Under the pieces are notes generated by a model. The model made no database searches. It was not told the origin of the DNA and saw nothing but the letters and a program-made list of their open reading frames with translations. Below are positions 9,839 to 19,440 of a DNA stretch of 20,926 nt, piece after piece. The stretch lies in NCBI GenBank assembly GCA_002811675.1, contig PDIM01000070.1, positions 105,234 to 126,159 of the forward strand, given 5' to 3'. Each line of letters begins with the position of its first letter. Position 1 is the first letter of the stretch. A program made the position numbers and the translations under genes. This DNA is from Ichthyosporea sp. XGB-2017a. Lineage: Eukaryota; Opisthokonta; Ichthyosporea.

Positions 9839-10555
9839 CCGACTCAAACACCTGATTACTTATGTACTATTCCCTCGTTTCTACTTTTTCCTGTCTACGA
9901 TAAATCAACCCCAACTAATCCAGCGCTTTTGAACAACATCCCACAAACAGCATCTTGTCCAAGAGCTATTCAAAAAACAAATTTGTGTACGAAGGCAATA
10001 CCTGTTCTTCTATAGTCCCTACAACTACTGCCTCTGATCTGAATACAATACAATAATCCCAAGCTAAATCTGCACCACTACTCCCAACTAGACAACAACA
10101 ACACCCTGCCCATAACACGCATGGTTTATCGTCTATCTATTATTAGCTGCACACTAAACCCCTCTGGCCTCACCGCGGCCTGGATTATTGTACTTGAGAT
10201 GGCTTGGCTTTTGGGGTTTTGGTTTTCCATTATTTTCTCCCGATTTCTCCCTTTCTTCTCATTCGTTCAGTTCGACAGTCCGCAATTTTTCACGATCGAT
10301 CACACGTTATAATAACAAGCTGAGTACATAGCTACATGAGCTGCATTCAAGCCTATAGCGCAAGTTTTTCAAATATTCCTGACAAACCGCAAAAGTATAA
10401 AGTACTATACTTGGGGAATGCTTTACAAATTCAATTTATTCATCATGAATCTATTACTGTAAGAAGCTGACCAGCAGTCTCAAATTTGAAAACCTACATG
10501 CAATCCAGTCTGTAGCGCGTCGTCGGAGGAACACATTTTCAGCAAAACACTAAAA
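9839..10555 (-). promoter_or_regulatory. Region between AC-B start and AC-C stop
   Basis: 717 nt without a gene I can support. The half next to AC-B should hold its promoter and 5' UTR. It is pyrimidine-rich on the + strand (purine-rich in the AC-B sense), especially about 10200-10275. Minus-strand AATAAA at 10440-10435, about 115 nt past the AC-C stop, is the likely poly(A) signal of AC-C. The short + strand frame at 10121-10312 has no recognisable features. Confidence 0.4.
10435..10440 (-). terminator. Likely poly(A) signal of AC-C
   Basis: AATAAA on the minus strand, about 115 nt downstream of the AC-C TAG stop, in AT-rich sequence. Confidence 0.45.
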
Positions 10556-13500
10556 CTATTTGGTATGCATTTTGCGCTCTCCAGTCCAGTCTGCACTGGG
10601 ACGATTCTCCATGAAGAGTTCGCATGACTTCGAGTGTCGTTCGGCGGCAACATCGTGTGGGTGTCTGATTAAGTATCTTTGGAACTTTGTCAAGGCTTCT
10701 TTAAAGTTTTGGGCGCGGAAGTTTGAATATGCCTCTTCAAACAGTTTAACGTCTTCAAATTGCTCTAATGAAACACTATCCTTACAATCTATTAGTTCAT
10801 AAATACAAGAGGGCTTGACTTTTCCCTTCACAGACACAAGATCCAACGGTCTGCACAGAAAATATTGCGATACTCGATCGTACGTTGCTTGCGATATAAG
10901 AATCGAAGTGTTATATTCCTTATTTAGTGACTCTAGACGAGAGCCCAAATTTATGTTATCACCCAAAGCAGTGTAGTTGAGCCTTTCTCTGGCACCAAAA
11001 TTGCCAACAATTGCATCGCCTGTATGAATGCCAATCCTGGCTTTTACTGGCCTGTACCCACGCCTCTCCCAGTTCTTCGACATGATTTCCAGGCGCTTTT
11101 GGCAACACAAGGCGGCAGTACATGCTTTGGATGCATGGTCTTCAACCAACTCAGGTGCATTCCACAACGCCATAATTGCGTCACCAATATACTTATCAAC
11201 CGTTCCTTCATTCTCTTTAATGATATTTGACATCTCTTCAAGGTACTCACTCATTAGTGATATAAGCTCATCTAAAGACAACTCTTCCGATATTTCCGTA
11301 AAACCCACAACATCAGAAAATAGAACTGTGACAAGTTTCTGCTCACCACCCAAGCAAGCTTCTTGATTTTCTTTAACAAGGAACCTTACAACGTCTGGAG
11401 GAACATACTTTGAAAACGACTTCAACGAGGACCGCATATTTGCTAATGCGTTATATATTCTACTGATTTCTTTGATTGGTGAGTTAATGCCGTCTCGTTG
11501 AACCTCCTCCGAAAAATTTAAGGTTGAGAAATTTTTTAGGCTTTTCGTAGCTTCAATCAACTTCTTCGTAAACATACTGACACAAATAATTGCAATCAAT
11601 ATAGAAACAAAAAGAAGAACTATCGCAACACCAACAGATACTTTAATCATTCTGTTGAAGGTTTCATCAAAATCACTTTGTGGAATTACTACGACACTGA
11701 CAAGGTTCAACCCTCCACTATCACTATAATTCGACACGTTAATGACATTGTCATCAGCAAAATACGTCCCATTCATCTCGCTCCCGATGCACTCCCAAAG
11801 AGATGTTACATTAAATGGATCTAACACGTATCCAACGCACAATGACTCTAAGAATCTAGATGTCATTCGTATTGTAGTGTCTGTGCTATTTTCGGCGGCA
11901 ATGCGCGTCATGTTGGGAGACAGGAACACCGGAGAGTTAACTGATGATGAAAACAAAGAGCCGTTAGTTACCTCAACCAAGTATCCCATGCCCGTACTAT
12001 AGTAACTCTGACTTTTCATATAAGAATCAATAGCAGATAAAGGCAAGTCAGATCCAATGACCCCTTGGAAATTTCCGGTATCTTGTTGCTTTACTTGGTG
12101 CACAGCTGTCAACCCTGGTTCCGCGGGAGTAGAAAAATTATAAATATCTGTCCATCTGACACCTTCAGTCACCGTCTTTCCCAATTGGAACCACGCTCGG
12201 TCCGTGACATTGTAAGGAACCCGAGCCAGCGGTGATGTCGTGTCAAAAAGCTTGCATGTGTTAACTTGGTAATATTCGCAATCAATATTCGCCTTGTACA
12301 TTGTTGCGTTTTGCCCAATAGTAGCAGTTTGATTCTTAATCATAACAGTTGGATAGAACAGTGCAATGTTGTCGATTGTATATCTTTCTGAATATTGATA
12401 GAATGTGCCCACTTCTGCCCCATAATAAAGTGAAGAAGCCGTGGAAATGCGAGATGTAGTTGAAGAATTAATAGATTGATAAAGTGAGAACAACATTTCA
12501 TTTTCAGTTGTGGACGGTGATTGTGGTACAGGAAGCTCTGTGATGGTAGAGAGAAGTGGTCCAGAAAATAGAAAGACTAAAGCAGATACTGTGCCAGACC
12601 CTACTTTAGCAACAACCTCTTTAGCTGAATCATGCAACTCATTCTGTGCGGCCACATATGTGATGGCTGTCGTTACAGAAACAGCAACGATAAGTTGAAC
12701 GGTGATAAGGCAAATGAACAGAGTGCGAAGTGATACAATTTTTCGTGATCCTGTGGACAGAGATGTTTCTGAATTCATGTCATCTAGCAGCTTTCCTGCT
12801 GTTGGTATAGGTGCCATCTTTGCTCTGTTGTTCTTCTTTGGACCACGCGCATTTTTAATCGATCCAATTAAATAAAACCCTTCACAAGGCACCCCCAGTG
12901 CCATACCCTTCAATGGCACGACCACTATTCCCACTTTTTCTTGCCTGTCTAGAGACCCAACACAGCACATTACATTAACAATAAGGAACGATTCACTCGA
13001 TGGAGACGTTAGATTTGACTCCACAAGAAACTCGAAGCTTTTGGACACTTGTGTTTCTAGAGATACCGAAGACTTTCTTCGGGATTTGGGTATTGATTCA
13101 CCATATGAAAACCTTAGTCGTTCACTCCTCGGCGTTAACGGACTCTCCAAAGAAAAAGAAGTCTTCTCCTTAACTAGGGTTTTTTTCTTCTCTGTCTTTG
13201 CCTCTCTCACTTTCCCCTGGTCATGTAATTGCATATTGAAGTACGGCTCAAATCTGGCTTTTTGAGGAGCTGATAAAAGACACCGCACTTTTTGTATGTC
13301 AACTTTCAGAGAGTTTCCCATATAAGTTACACTCATTTGTAACTCCCCTCTAATCCCTTTTGCACTTAAAGTTTCCACAGGACTTGAGCATTTCGTGGAA
13401 AAGCAAATACTGTCCTCCAACTCCCCTTGTAAGAGACTTTCGTCAATAAAATCACTGTCGCTAGCAATCATTGACGGACTTGAAAGTCCGGAATCTGAAG

Positions 13501-13675
13501 CTTCTAGATTGTCACTACCCCCAAGTGACTTCTTCTTACCAAAATAACTTCCCAGTGATTTTTCCCTTGGAATTGGGCTTCCCGGTGCCTGAAAGTCGGA
13601 CAAACCCTCAGGATCCAACCTTCCGACTCCCACCATTTCCACATCCCTTGGAAAATTCCCTCCCTTTCCTGTCAT
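10556..13675 (-). CDS. AC-C: receptor-type class III adenylyl cyclase
   Basis: Single exon, 1039 residues from the first in-frame ATG (13675); the frame beyond it reaches only a TTG before a TGA, though a 5' exon cannot be excluded. Order: Ser/Gly-rich tail (1-105); C2-like domain (about 107-275, starting RGELQMSVTY and ending GFYLIG, with a long Lys/Ser-rich insert); TM1 (about 312-338); dCache-like ectodomain (339-675, R-A-W-F at 493-496, many N-x-S/T sites); TM2 (about 676-700); HAMP-like linker and S-K-Y-V-P transducer; catalytic domain (about 780-965); C-terminal helices and W-T-G-E-R tail. Metal Asp 788 (FSDVVGFT) and Asp 832 (YIGDAIMA), Lys 828, Thr 902, Asn 909 and Arg 913 are all intact, so an active class IIIb adenylyl cyclase is expected. 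It is the 5'-most of three same-strand tandem copies and close kin of AC-B. Confidence 0.9.
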   Translation of the reverse strand: MTGKGGNFPRDVEMVGVGRLDPEGLSDFQAPGSPIPREKSLGSYFGKKKSLGGSDNLEASDSGLSSPSMIASDSDFIDESLLQGELEDSICFSTKCSSPVETLSAKGIRGELQMSVTYMGNSLKVDIQKVRCLLSAPQKARFEPYFNMQLHDQGKVREAKTEKKKTLVKEKTSFSLESPLTPRSERLRFSYGESIPKSRRKSSVSLETQVSKSFEFLVESNLTSPSSESFLIVNVMCCVGSLDRQEKVGIVVVPLKGMALGVPCEGFYLIGSIKNARGPKKNNRAKMAPIPTAGKLLDDMNSETSLSTGSRKIVSLRTLFICLITVQLIVAVSVTTAITYVAAQNELHDSAKEVVAKVGSGTVSALVFLFSGPLLSTITELPVPQSPSTTENEMLFSLYQSINSSTTSRISTASSLYYGAEVGTFYQYSERYTIDNIALFYPTVMIKNQTATIGQNATMYKANIDCEYYQVNTCKLFDTTSPLARVPYNVTDRAWFQLGKTVTEGVRWTDIYNFSTPAEPGLTAVHQVKQQDTGNFQGVIGSDLPLSAIDSYMKSQSYYSTGMGYLVEVTNGSLFSSSVNSPVFLSPNMTRIAAENSTDTTIRMTSRFLESLCVGYVLDPFNVTSLWECIGSEMNGTYFADDNVINVSNYSDSGGLNLVSVVVIPQSDFDETFNRMIKVSVGVAIVLLFVSILIAIICVSMFTKKLIEATKSLKNFSTLNFSEEVQRDGINSPIKEISRIYNALANMRSSLKSFSKYVPPDVVRFLVKENQEACLGGEQKLVTVLFSDVVGFTEISEELSLDELISLMSEYLEEMSNIIKENEGTVDKYIGDAIMALWNAPELVEDHASKACTAALCCQKRLEIMSKNWERRGYRPVKARIGIHTGDAIVGNFGARERLNYTALGDNINLGSRLESLNKEYNTSILISQATYDRVSQYFLCRPLDLVSVKGKVKPSCIYELIDCKDSVSLEQFEDVKLFEEAYSNFRAQNFKEALTKFQRYLIRHPHDVAAERHSKSCELFMENRPSADWTGERKMHTK

Positions 13676-14643
13676 TTTACACTTTATATCTATCAACTCT
13701 GAATAGTTAACAAACAAAACAGCACTCTCACTCCCAGGAATTCAAAACTTATATACACTTTGCTGAAATCCCATTCTAAATTCCCCTTTTTCTCCTTCTC
13801 TACAGAAACAAAAACCAACCCCCCCAAAGGCCAAAGCCCTGCTCTCTTACCCACTGAAGATGATGCAAGACTCACTAGCCAGACGCGTATACACTCCCGA
13901 TATACTACTCCTAGCTAGCCTACCTGCAGAGTGGGTCTGGCTCAATCTCAATTCAAACACAAACAAATCACCCTGCTGCGGGACGGGGAAATCCAGGTAA
14001 AATAACAATAACAACAATATTTACTTGGTTTGGTCCAGTGAATTAGTGGAAAAACACTATAAATTAACAACATAATTTATAAATTCCCAAATATTATCAT
14101 TGATCGTATAGCACTCCTCTTACAAAGGGTTACGCCCTGAAGCACCTTTTCATGTCCAAACCGCAGCCAGAGCACATGCATGATCAGTCATCAGCCATAT
14201 TGTTACTGTTGTAGATCAAAACCTGCATAATTAAGTCTGCCCGCTCGCTGACTCGCTACAACCATCCAATGGGAAATCGCTGATGCATGAATATCTGTGA
14301 GAATCATAATAATGTATCACATATCATGACCCCGTGCGCAAGGCTCTTTGCCGTGCGTGCAGAGCTGTTCCTTGCATGCATAGCTGTCTATTGGATCAGC
14401 TGGCTTTTAAGCACATTGACCGTTCATCTTATATTGACGTTGCTTATATTACAAACAGAACAATGTACCATTTCACAATCTACACAGGAAAGTTTAAAAG
14501 TTTATTTGCATCACATCTCTCACAATAATATCCTAACTATGTACAACTGGAATTTGTCCACATTCCTTGCTGTGAACTATTTCCATTCTTCTGCCCCATG
14601 CCTCCATCACATTTGGTGTTACTCCTCACCTTATTAAAGTTGT
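13676..14643 (-). promoter_or_regulatory. Region between AC-C start and VPS53 stop
   Basis: 968 nt with no gene I can support. The AC-C side is pyrimidine-rich on the + strand. A minus-strand CTGCAG followed by GTAGGC near 13920-13930 could be the donor of a 5' UTR intron, but the acceptor is unclear. CGCTCGCT at 14242-14249 is a reverse copy of the CGAGCGAG motif seen upstream of AC-A. Minus-strand AATAAA at 14506-14501, 138 nt past the VPS53 stop, is its likely poly(A) signal. Confidence 0.4.
14501..14506 (-). terminator. Likely poly(A) signal of VPS53
   Basis: AATAAA on the minus strand, 138 nt after the VPS53 TAA stop. Confidence 0.4.
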
Positions 14644-17281
14644 TTAGAAACGCTTGATTATAGATTCAAGCTTCTTGATATTCTGAGAAACCATTCGCGA
14701 CGCGTCATACTCTTCAGTAACCGTAGCTGACTGTACAAAGTTCGCAGAAGGAGGCGCTGGAAGGTGTCGCTTAAATACATCCAGGAGTTGCTGCTGTTCG
14801 CCTTTCCTTACACCCTAAAAAAAAAGAAAACAAAGCATTAATACCGTTAGCCCTTCCAGTCCACTGGCCTACATAACAGACAGCAATAGCTCTTACCTTC
14901 ATATCCAAAATCTTTTGGAAACTCGATATATCTGCATCTGCAACCAGGTTAATGTATGTCTGGACAAATGTCACTTCTGGTGATGCTGGGGTCATAATAA
15001 CTTTCAAGATCATCTCTGCTTTGGCCATTGCTTTGTTCACAAATTTTGCATAGCTCGAGGGAACACCCCCACTCCCTTCTACCCCAAAAGATGGAAATCC
15101 TAATAGGATTGTTTTGATTGAATGGATGTCTAACAAAAGCTGTTCAGCCGAAATATCATTCATCGGCTTGCACTTATAAATATTATTAACAAGCTGCGGG
15201 ATAAATAAGTTGACAAACTTTGAGCAAAAACTAGTGTAATATTTGCTGCTAGAAAGATAAAGTCGAATTATCGGACCCGTCTGCGTCAAGTATTCGTTAA
15301 TGGCAGAGACATACGGAGACTGATCGCCCACATTCTCAATTGTGCTCCAAGGAATTTTGGCCATTGCAGTTAAAGACGCATCCAGCGCCGAATCGACGCC
15401 ACGGACTAAAGCTTGAATGGCCAATGATATTGCTTCATGAAAGACGTCTTGTTCCGTGTTCATATCCACACGGTCTTTAAGGGATGCGTCAATCTTTTCA
15501 ATAATCTTCTCTTCAAGCTGCTTTGTCGTTTCACGGCAGTACTCAGCTGTGTTTATAATACAGCAAACAAGATACAAATCATCAACGGAAAGTTTCATTT
15601 CGGTTGATTCGGTTTTGTTGTAAAACGCCGAAAGAGACGACGAGGTCATTGATGCTGCTTTTGGTAGGCTACTAATTAAGATGGAAGAGCAATATAAATT
15701 CAGATATTTCGCGAATACCCTATACAGATCCAACAGTGGCTTTTTCACCGACAATTGAGAGCATTGAACAAGACAATTTTTGTAGAAGACAAACAAGTCA
15801 GCGCAACTAGGATGAACTCTAGCTGGTCCAGCGTCCCTATTAATATTTTCATCCAAGGCAATCTCCTTAAATGTTGAGCTGAAATCAGAAAACATTCCCT
15901 TCAAATTTTCATCCTGGGCTTCAATAAACACGCTAAGATACGGCTCAAAGCATTCCGATATGATGTTAGAAAAGATAGAGGGCCTCTTTTTTTTCTCCTG
16001 AAGAGATCCATTTTCACCTCCCATTTTTTCTTTTTCCCTTTTAAATCTTAAATATTTTTCCCTCACAGAATCCGCAGATACAACTCCATCTGTTGCAGCT
16101 AAGCGCTCGCTGCGAGAAGAACCCTGAGCAATTTCACCCTCTTCCACTTCAACTTCAGCTTCCTCATTATCGGACTCACTGCTTTCACAGTCGTTTTTAA
16201 ACCTTAGCTCTAAGTACCTCTCAAACTGAATAGTCTTCCCCAGTGCAAATAACAACAACTTTACATCAATGGAATCTTTTCTTTTTTCGAGCAGCTTGCT
16301 GAAATCGACTCGTGTTTGATGGCAGAAACCAATAGTTATATGCTTTGCAATGCACCACGACTCTGGAAATATATCTCCACACTCTTCAGTGAACCCTGTT
16401 AAGCATCTCTTTAGCCATGCATATCGACGCTCAAGTTTTTCCAGCCCCGATGCCTCCAAATTTTCATTAAAGGCAATCTTATAGTCGGAGACTTGAAGAT
16501 TGACAAACCATTGAATCAACTTAGTTCTTGCTTCTTTAGGTAAAACATTCATCACCATGCACGCCTCAATGAGAAGTTTCGCATTGATAGGCTCTCGATT
16601 ATTCTTAGCAAATGTGTGCTCGAATTCGGAAACAGCTTTCTCGTGAAGTTGGTCTTTGACTGTGTGGATTTGAGAGGACAAACTTTCGATCTTTTCCAAG
16701 TGCTTGTAAGATTCAAACTCATTCAAAATATTCAGCAATCCCTGGAGAAGATTAGCCGCCTTCTTATATTGACCTCGTTTGGTCATTTCGGTAAGTGTTT
16801 CTACTCCAGAAACAAGCATGTGCAAATGATTTAGTGTAGTGATTGATGTTGTTAGATTTTTTTTGGCATAATCTAGAGCCTTGATGTCCCTCGTGATTTC
16901 TTGTACCATTATTTCCGATAATTCTGCTTTTTTTTTAATGTCTTTCACCCTACCAAACAATTCCTGTATAGCATCTTGAGCTCCGTTCAACGCATTCTGC
17001 CCGTCATGACCGTAATACGTTTGGTTACGAACAACAAGTCGAACTTCTTGGTCCAATCCATTGATTTTATGCTTCAGCTTACTAATCGTGCTATCTACAT
17101 TATTCAAAGAATGCTCGTTCGGAAACAAGCTGTTGATATACTCAACTGAATTGAATTTGGGATTATCCAAAGGGTCGTCACTTGGGAGACACAAGGCAAT
17201 GGCATCTTCCACATCGGCACTAAACTGAATCGTACTTGGTGATCCCGCACCATTACTCTCCAAGCTATTTCTGTTCACCAT
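14644..17281 (-). CDS. VPS53, GARP/EARP vesicle-tethering complex subunit, two exons
   Basis: Exons 17281-14897 and 14814-14644 with an 82-nt phase-0 intron (donor GTAAGA, acceptor TTTAG, GCTAACG branch-like site) give 851 residues, near the family's usual 700-830. Family knowledge: VPS53 joins VPS51, VPS52 and VPS54 (GARP, endosome-to-TGN) or VPS50 (EARP, recycling). The N-terminal domain (about 20-360) carries the hallmark stretches DPLDNPKFNSVEYIN, EITRDIKALD and LTTSITTLNHLHMLVSG in predicted coiled coil. FSNIISECFEPYLSVFIEAQ (437-456) opens the C-terminal half. Exon 2 restores the conserved end (ILDMK joined to GVRK, then a PAPPS motif), which reading through the intron would replace with unrelated residues. 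A strongly acidic then basic linker (about 364-433) separates the halves. The start is the ATG at 17281. Confidence 0.93.
14815..14896 (-). other. Intron of VPS53
   Basis: 82 nt, GTAAGA donor after the AAG of DMK, a CTAAC branch-like site, and a long T tract ending in AG. It is frame-preserving, and the joined protein matches the conserved VPS53 C-terminus. Confidence 0.9.
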
Positions 17282-17909
17282 CCTTTATCAAACTGCCTTT
17301 ACCACAATCCCATTATACTCAAAATCTCTACACTAACCTACACAGCCAGCACAAACCACTCCATCCCTCACACTCAAGTAAATCGAAATAAAGAAAAATA
17401 AAACTAAAAAAAAGAGCTGCAGCCTGAGGGGGCCGTGCAGTAACAAAGCCACAGCTGTACTGACTGGCCAGTGGCCACGGTGAGGTGAAATATGCAGTCC
17501 CCTTATCGCCCTCCCTCCCCCGCCGGTCTTAATTCCTTGCTTCATTCAACAAGCTGCAGGACGTCCTCATGTCAAGACCCCTCGACCGGGTCAACCAGGA
17601 TGACACTTTCCATTCAGGTTTCATTGCTTCTGCTTACACTGTAAATTCTCTTTGTTTCGGGGTTAAGAGTACCACCAAATTTGTCAATGTGTGCGTGCAC
17701 TGTGCACTACAAAAAGACTGTTTTAAAAGACTCTTTATCGAAACATATAACTTTCTCAGAGAGTTAGGGATGAGGTAAAGAAGCACAAAAATTGGCACAG
17801 CTCCAATTTCTAAAGTACAAGTTTGAGCGGCCCTTCACATAATGGTTTATTAAATCTGGGTATTGAGTTTCGTACTTTCAGGTACTTGCTTGCTAATTTC
17901 ATTCTCAAG
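17282..17909 (-). promoter_or_regulatory. Region between VPS53 start and the PhnZ-like gene
   Basis: 628 nt with no gene I can support. The VPS53-proximal part (about 17400-17530) is locally GC-rich, with TGGCCAGTGGCCA at about 17465-17477, and is the presumed VPS53 promoter. Minus-strand AATAAA at 17851-17846, 59 nt past the PhnZ-like stop, is its likely poly(A) signal. The short + strand frame at 17569-17778 has no recognisable features. Confidence 0.4.
17846..17851 (-). terminator. Likely poly(A) signal of the PhnZ-like gene
   Basis: AATAAA on the minus strand, 59 nt downstream of the stop codon. Confidence 0.5.
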
Positions 17910-18665
17910 TTAGCAAACGTGGATAGCAGACTGGAGACCTTGCTTTCTGGAAGTTGGTACTTGCGAGAGTAGATGTTTTTTCATGATAGGAATGTAAAAT
18001 TGGAGACCTTCAAAGTCCTTTGGATGCGGAGCAACTTTGGACATTTCATCCCAGTATCTCATTCGAAGTTTTTCTTCAAAGAATGGCTGCTTCTCAAAGT
18101 CATCGGCTTCTTGATCTGTGAGTGGACCACCTTGATATTCAAGAGATTTAGCACTAGCTGGCGATAAACTTTCGTGATAGCCAGCCTCTCTCTTTGTCAA
18201 GTAACGTTTTACATACACATGGGCATATACAAGGTCAGCAACCTTTTGGGAAAACCCTCTGCGCAGTAGATAAAGGGCCCCAATTGATTCATGATCGGCT
18301 ACACCAAAGTCACCCATACGGTCACCATCGGGGGGAGCACACAAATGACCTATATCATGAAGGAGGGCAGCTATTACTACATCATGATCATAGCCTTCGT
18401 GATAAGCAAAGTGAGCAGCCTGAAGCATATGCTCTTTCTGCGTTACTACAGATTCAATATACAACAAGACATTCGAATATATTAAATCGTCAGCGGTTTA
18501 GCGTCTCTCTTTCAAAGCGAAATCAAATCAATGAAAACACTTACTTGCTTCTCCAATATAGCCAGCCTCGCCAGAACTATCCAGAAGGCGTACAATTTCG
18601 TTGATCACAATATCAACTTGGATTTCCTGTTCTTTCATTGTCATGGAGCCTATACTTTTCGTCAT
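17910..18665 (-). CDS. HD-domain mixed-valent diiron oxygenase of the PhnZ/TmpB type, two exons
   Basis: Exons 18665-18545 and 18445-17910 joined by a 99-nt phase-1 intron give 218 residues, a usual length for this family. An in-frame TAG lies upstream of the ATG with no other ATG between. Family knowledge: PhnZ uses a diiron centre and O2 to cleave 2-amino-1-hydroxyethylphosphonate to glycine and phosphate; TmpB acts on the trimethylated analogue. Residues seen: Tyr36 and Glu39 (GYIGEAITQ), His46, His70-Asp71 (LLHDIGH), His92 (DHES), His116 and Asp173 (YWDE). All lie exactly 12 positions after the metal and gating residues I recall for PhnZ (Y24, E27, H34, H58, D59, H80, H104, D161). His74, Lys120, Ser138 and Arg170 likewise match the recalled phosphonate-binding H62, K108, S126 and R158. 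No targeting signal is obvious, so it is probably cytosolic. Myo-inositol oxygenase is a more distant relative; the Q-G-G-P motif (145-148) favours PhnZ/TmpB. Confidence 0.85.
18446..18544 (-). other. Intron of the PhnZ-like gene
   Basis: 99 nt with GTAAGT donor and CTGTAG acceptor, and CTAAA and CTGAC branch-like sites inside. It interrupts the conserved E-A-I-T-Q stretch, and removing it brings Tyr36/Glu39 into register with the first His ligand. Confidence 0.88.
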
Positions 18666-19440
18666 GACTCGTGCTTTCCCTCGGCTAGGTTTGCTATATT
18701 TTGGGGTTATGATATCAGATTTCTAGTTGTTCTTCTGATGTCTTTCGAGACCTCACCACACGTCCCTGAGCCTGGTCAGAGAGCTCAATTATATATCCCT
18801 TCATGAACAAGAGAAAGCAGTACTATTATAAAGAGCTTCTCACAAAGTTTATTTGTTTTTGTTTTAGTAACTATTTTTTTATTACATTTGGCTGGAATTC
18901 GTCATGGGGGCGCGTGATTGGCTAGAATGTGGTCACTGGAACAAAGTCCCCCGCAAACCTCGGTCTCTTGTCTATGGGACTTTGTATGGGCCAACTAATT
19001 TGTCCCCAGCCCTACTAAAACAAGAAAGCAGAAAGCTGCTGCATGGCGCATTTCCTCGTTGCCATTGGCAGCCGACAGGCAACAAGGGAAACTATATTAG
19101 AACTATAATATAATCGCAGCTGGTTCGACGATGGTCCTTAGTCGAGCTCAGATAACTTGCATTGTACTGCCATCTGTGCAAGAGCATCTTCTGCCTTTTA
19201 TATTGGTAGGGTCTTAAATAGTGTGCAGAAGGAGGAAATGTTTTTATTGTTGTATTTCTGGGTGACAGTAGAGACAAGTCAAACAACAAAGCATCCAGGC
19301 AAACTAAAACTTCAATGATTTGAGTAATGAATCACACTGAAGCGGGTTTCAAAATGTTACTCAACAGTGCTATTTACAGCGCAACTATATGCAATGAAGA
19401 AAATGAAAAAGATGTATATGCAAAACACAGTCACACATTC
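18666..19440 (-). promoter_or_regulatory. Upstream region of the PhnZ-like gene and 3' flank of the next gene
   Basis: 775 nt without a supported gene. On the minus strand a TATATAAT stretch lies near 18798-18791 (about 130 nt before the ATG). CCAAT pentamers lie at 18921-18917 and 19068-19064. A 10-bp perfect inverted repeat spans 18941-18985. GTTGCC-ATT-GGCAGC at 19058-19072 is one base from a symmetrical X-box-like palindrome. Minus-strand AATAAA at 19248-19243 would serve the gene ending at 19441. Confidence 0.35.
18941..18985. repeat. Perfect 10-bp inverted repeat, 25-nt spacer
   Basis: ACAAAGTCCC (18941-18950) is mirrored exactly by GGGACTTTGT (18976-18985). It lies about 280 nt upstream of the PhnZ-like gene's ATG. 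It could be a protein-binding palindrome, a small hairpin or chance; no flanking duplication marks it as a mobile element. Confidence 0.6.

Noticed and set aside
10121-10312. 63-codon + strand frame with a hydrophobic stretch
   Set aside because: It arises from a pyrimidine-rich tract upstream of AC-B, and short Phe/Leu/Ser-rich frames are expected there by chance.
19058-19072. RFX X-box as evidence of ciliary control
   Set aside because: The match is imperfect and lies by a metabolic gene; I saw no X-box upstream of the ODF3-like gene.
19110-19150. GGTTCGA-containing segment resembling a tRNA B box
   Set aside because: No cloverleaf with acceptor and anticodon stems could be built around it on either strand.
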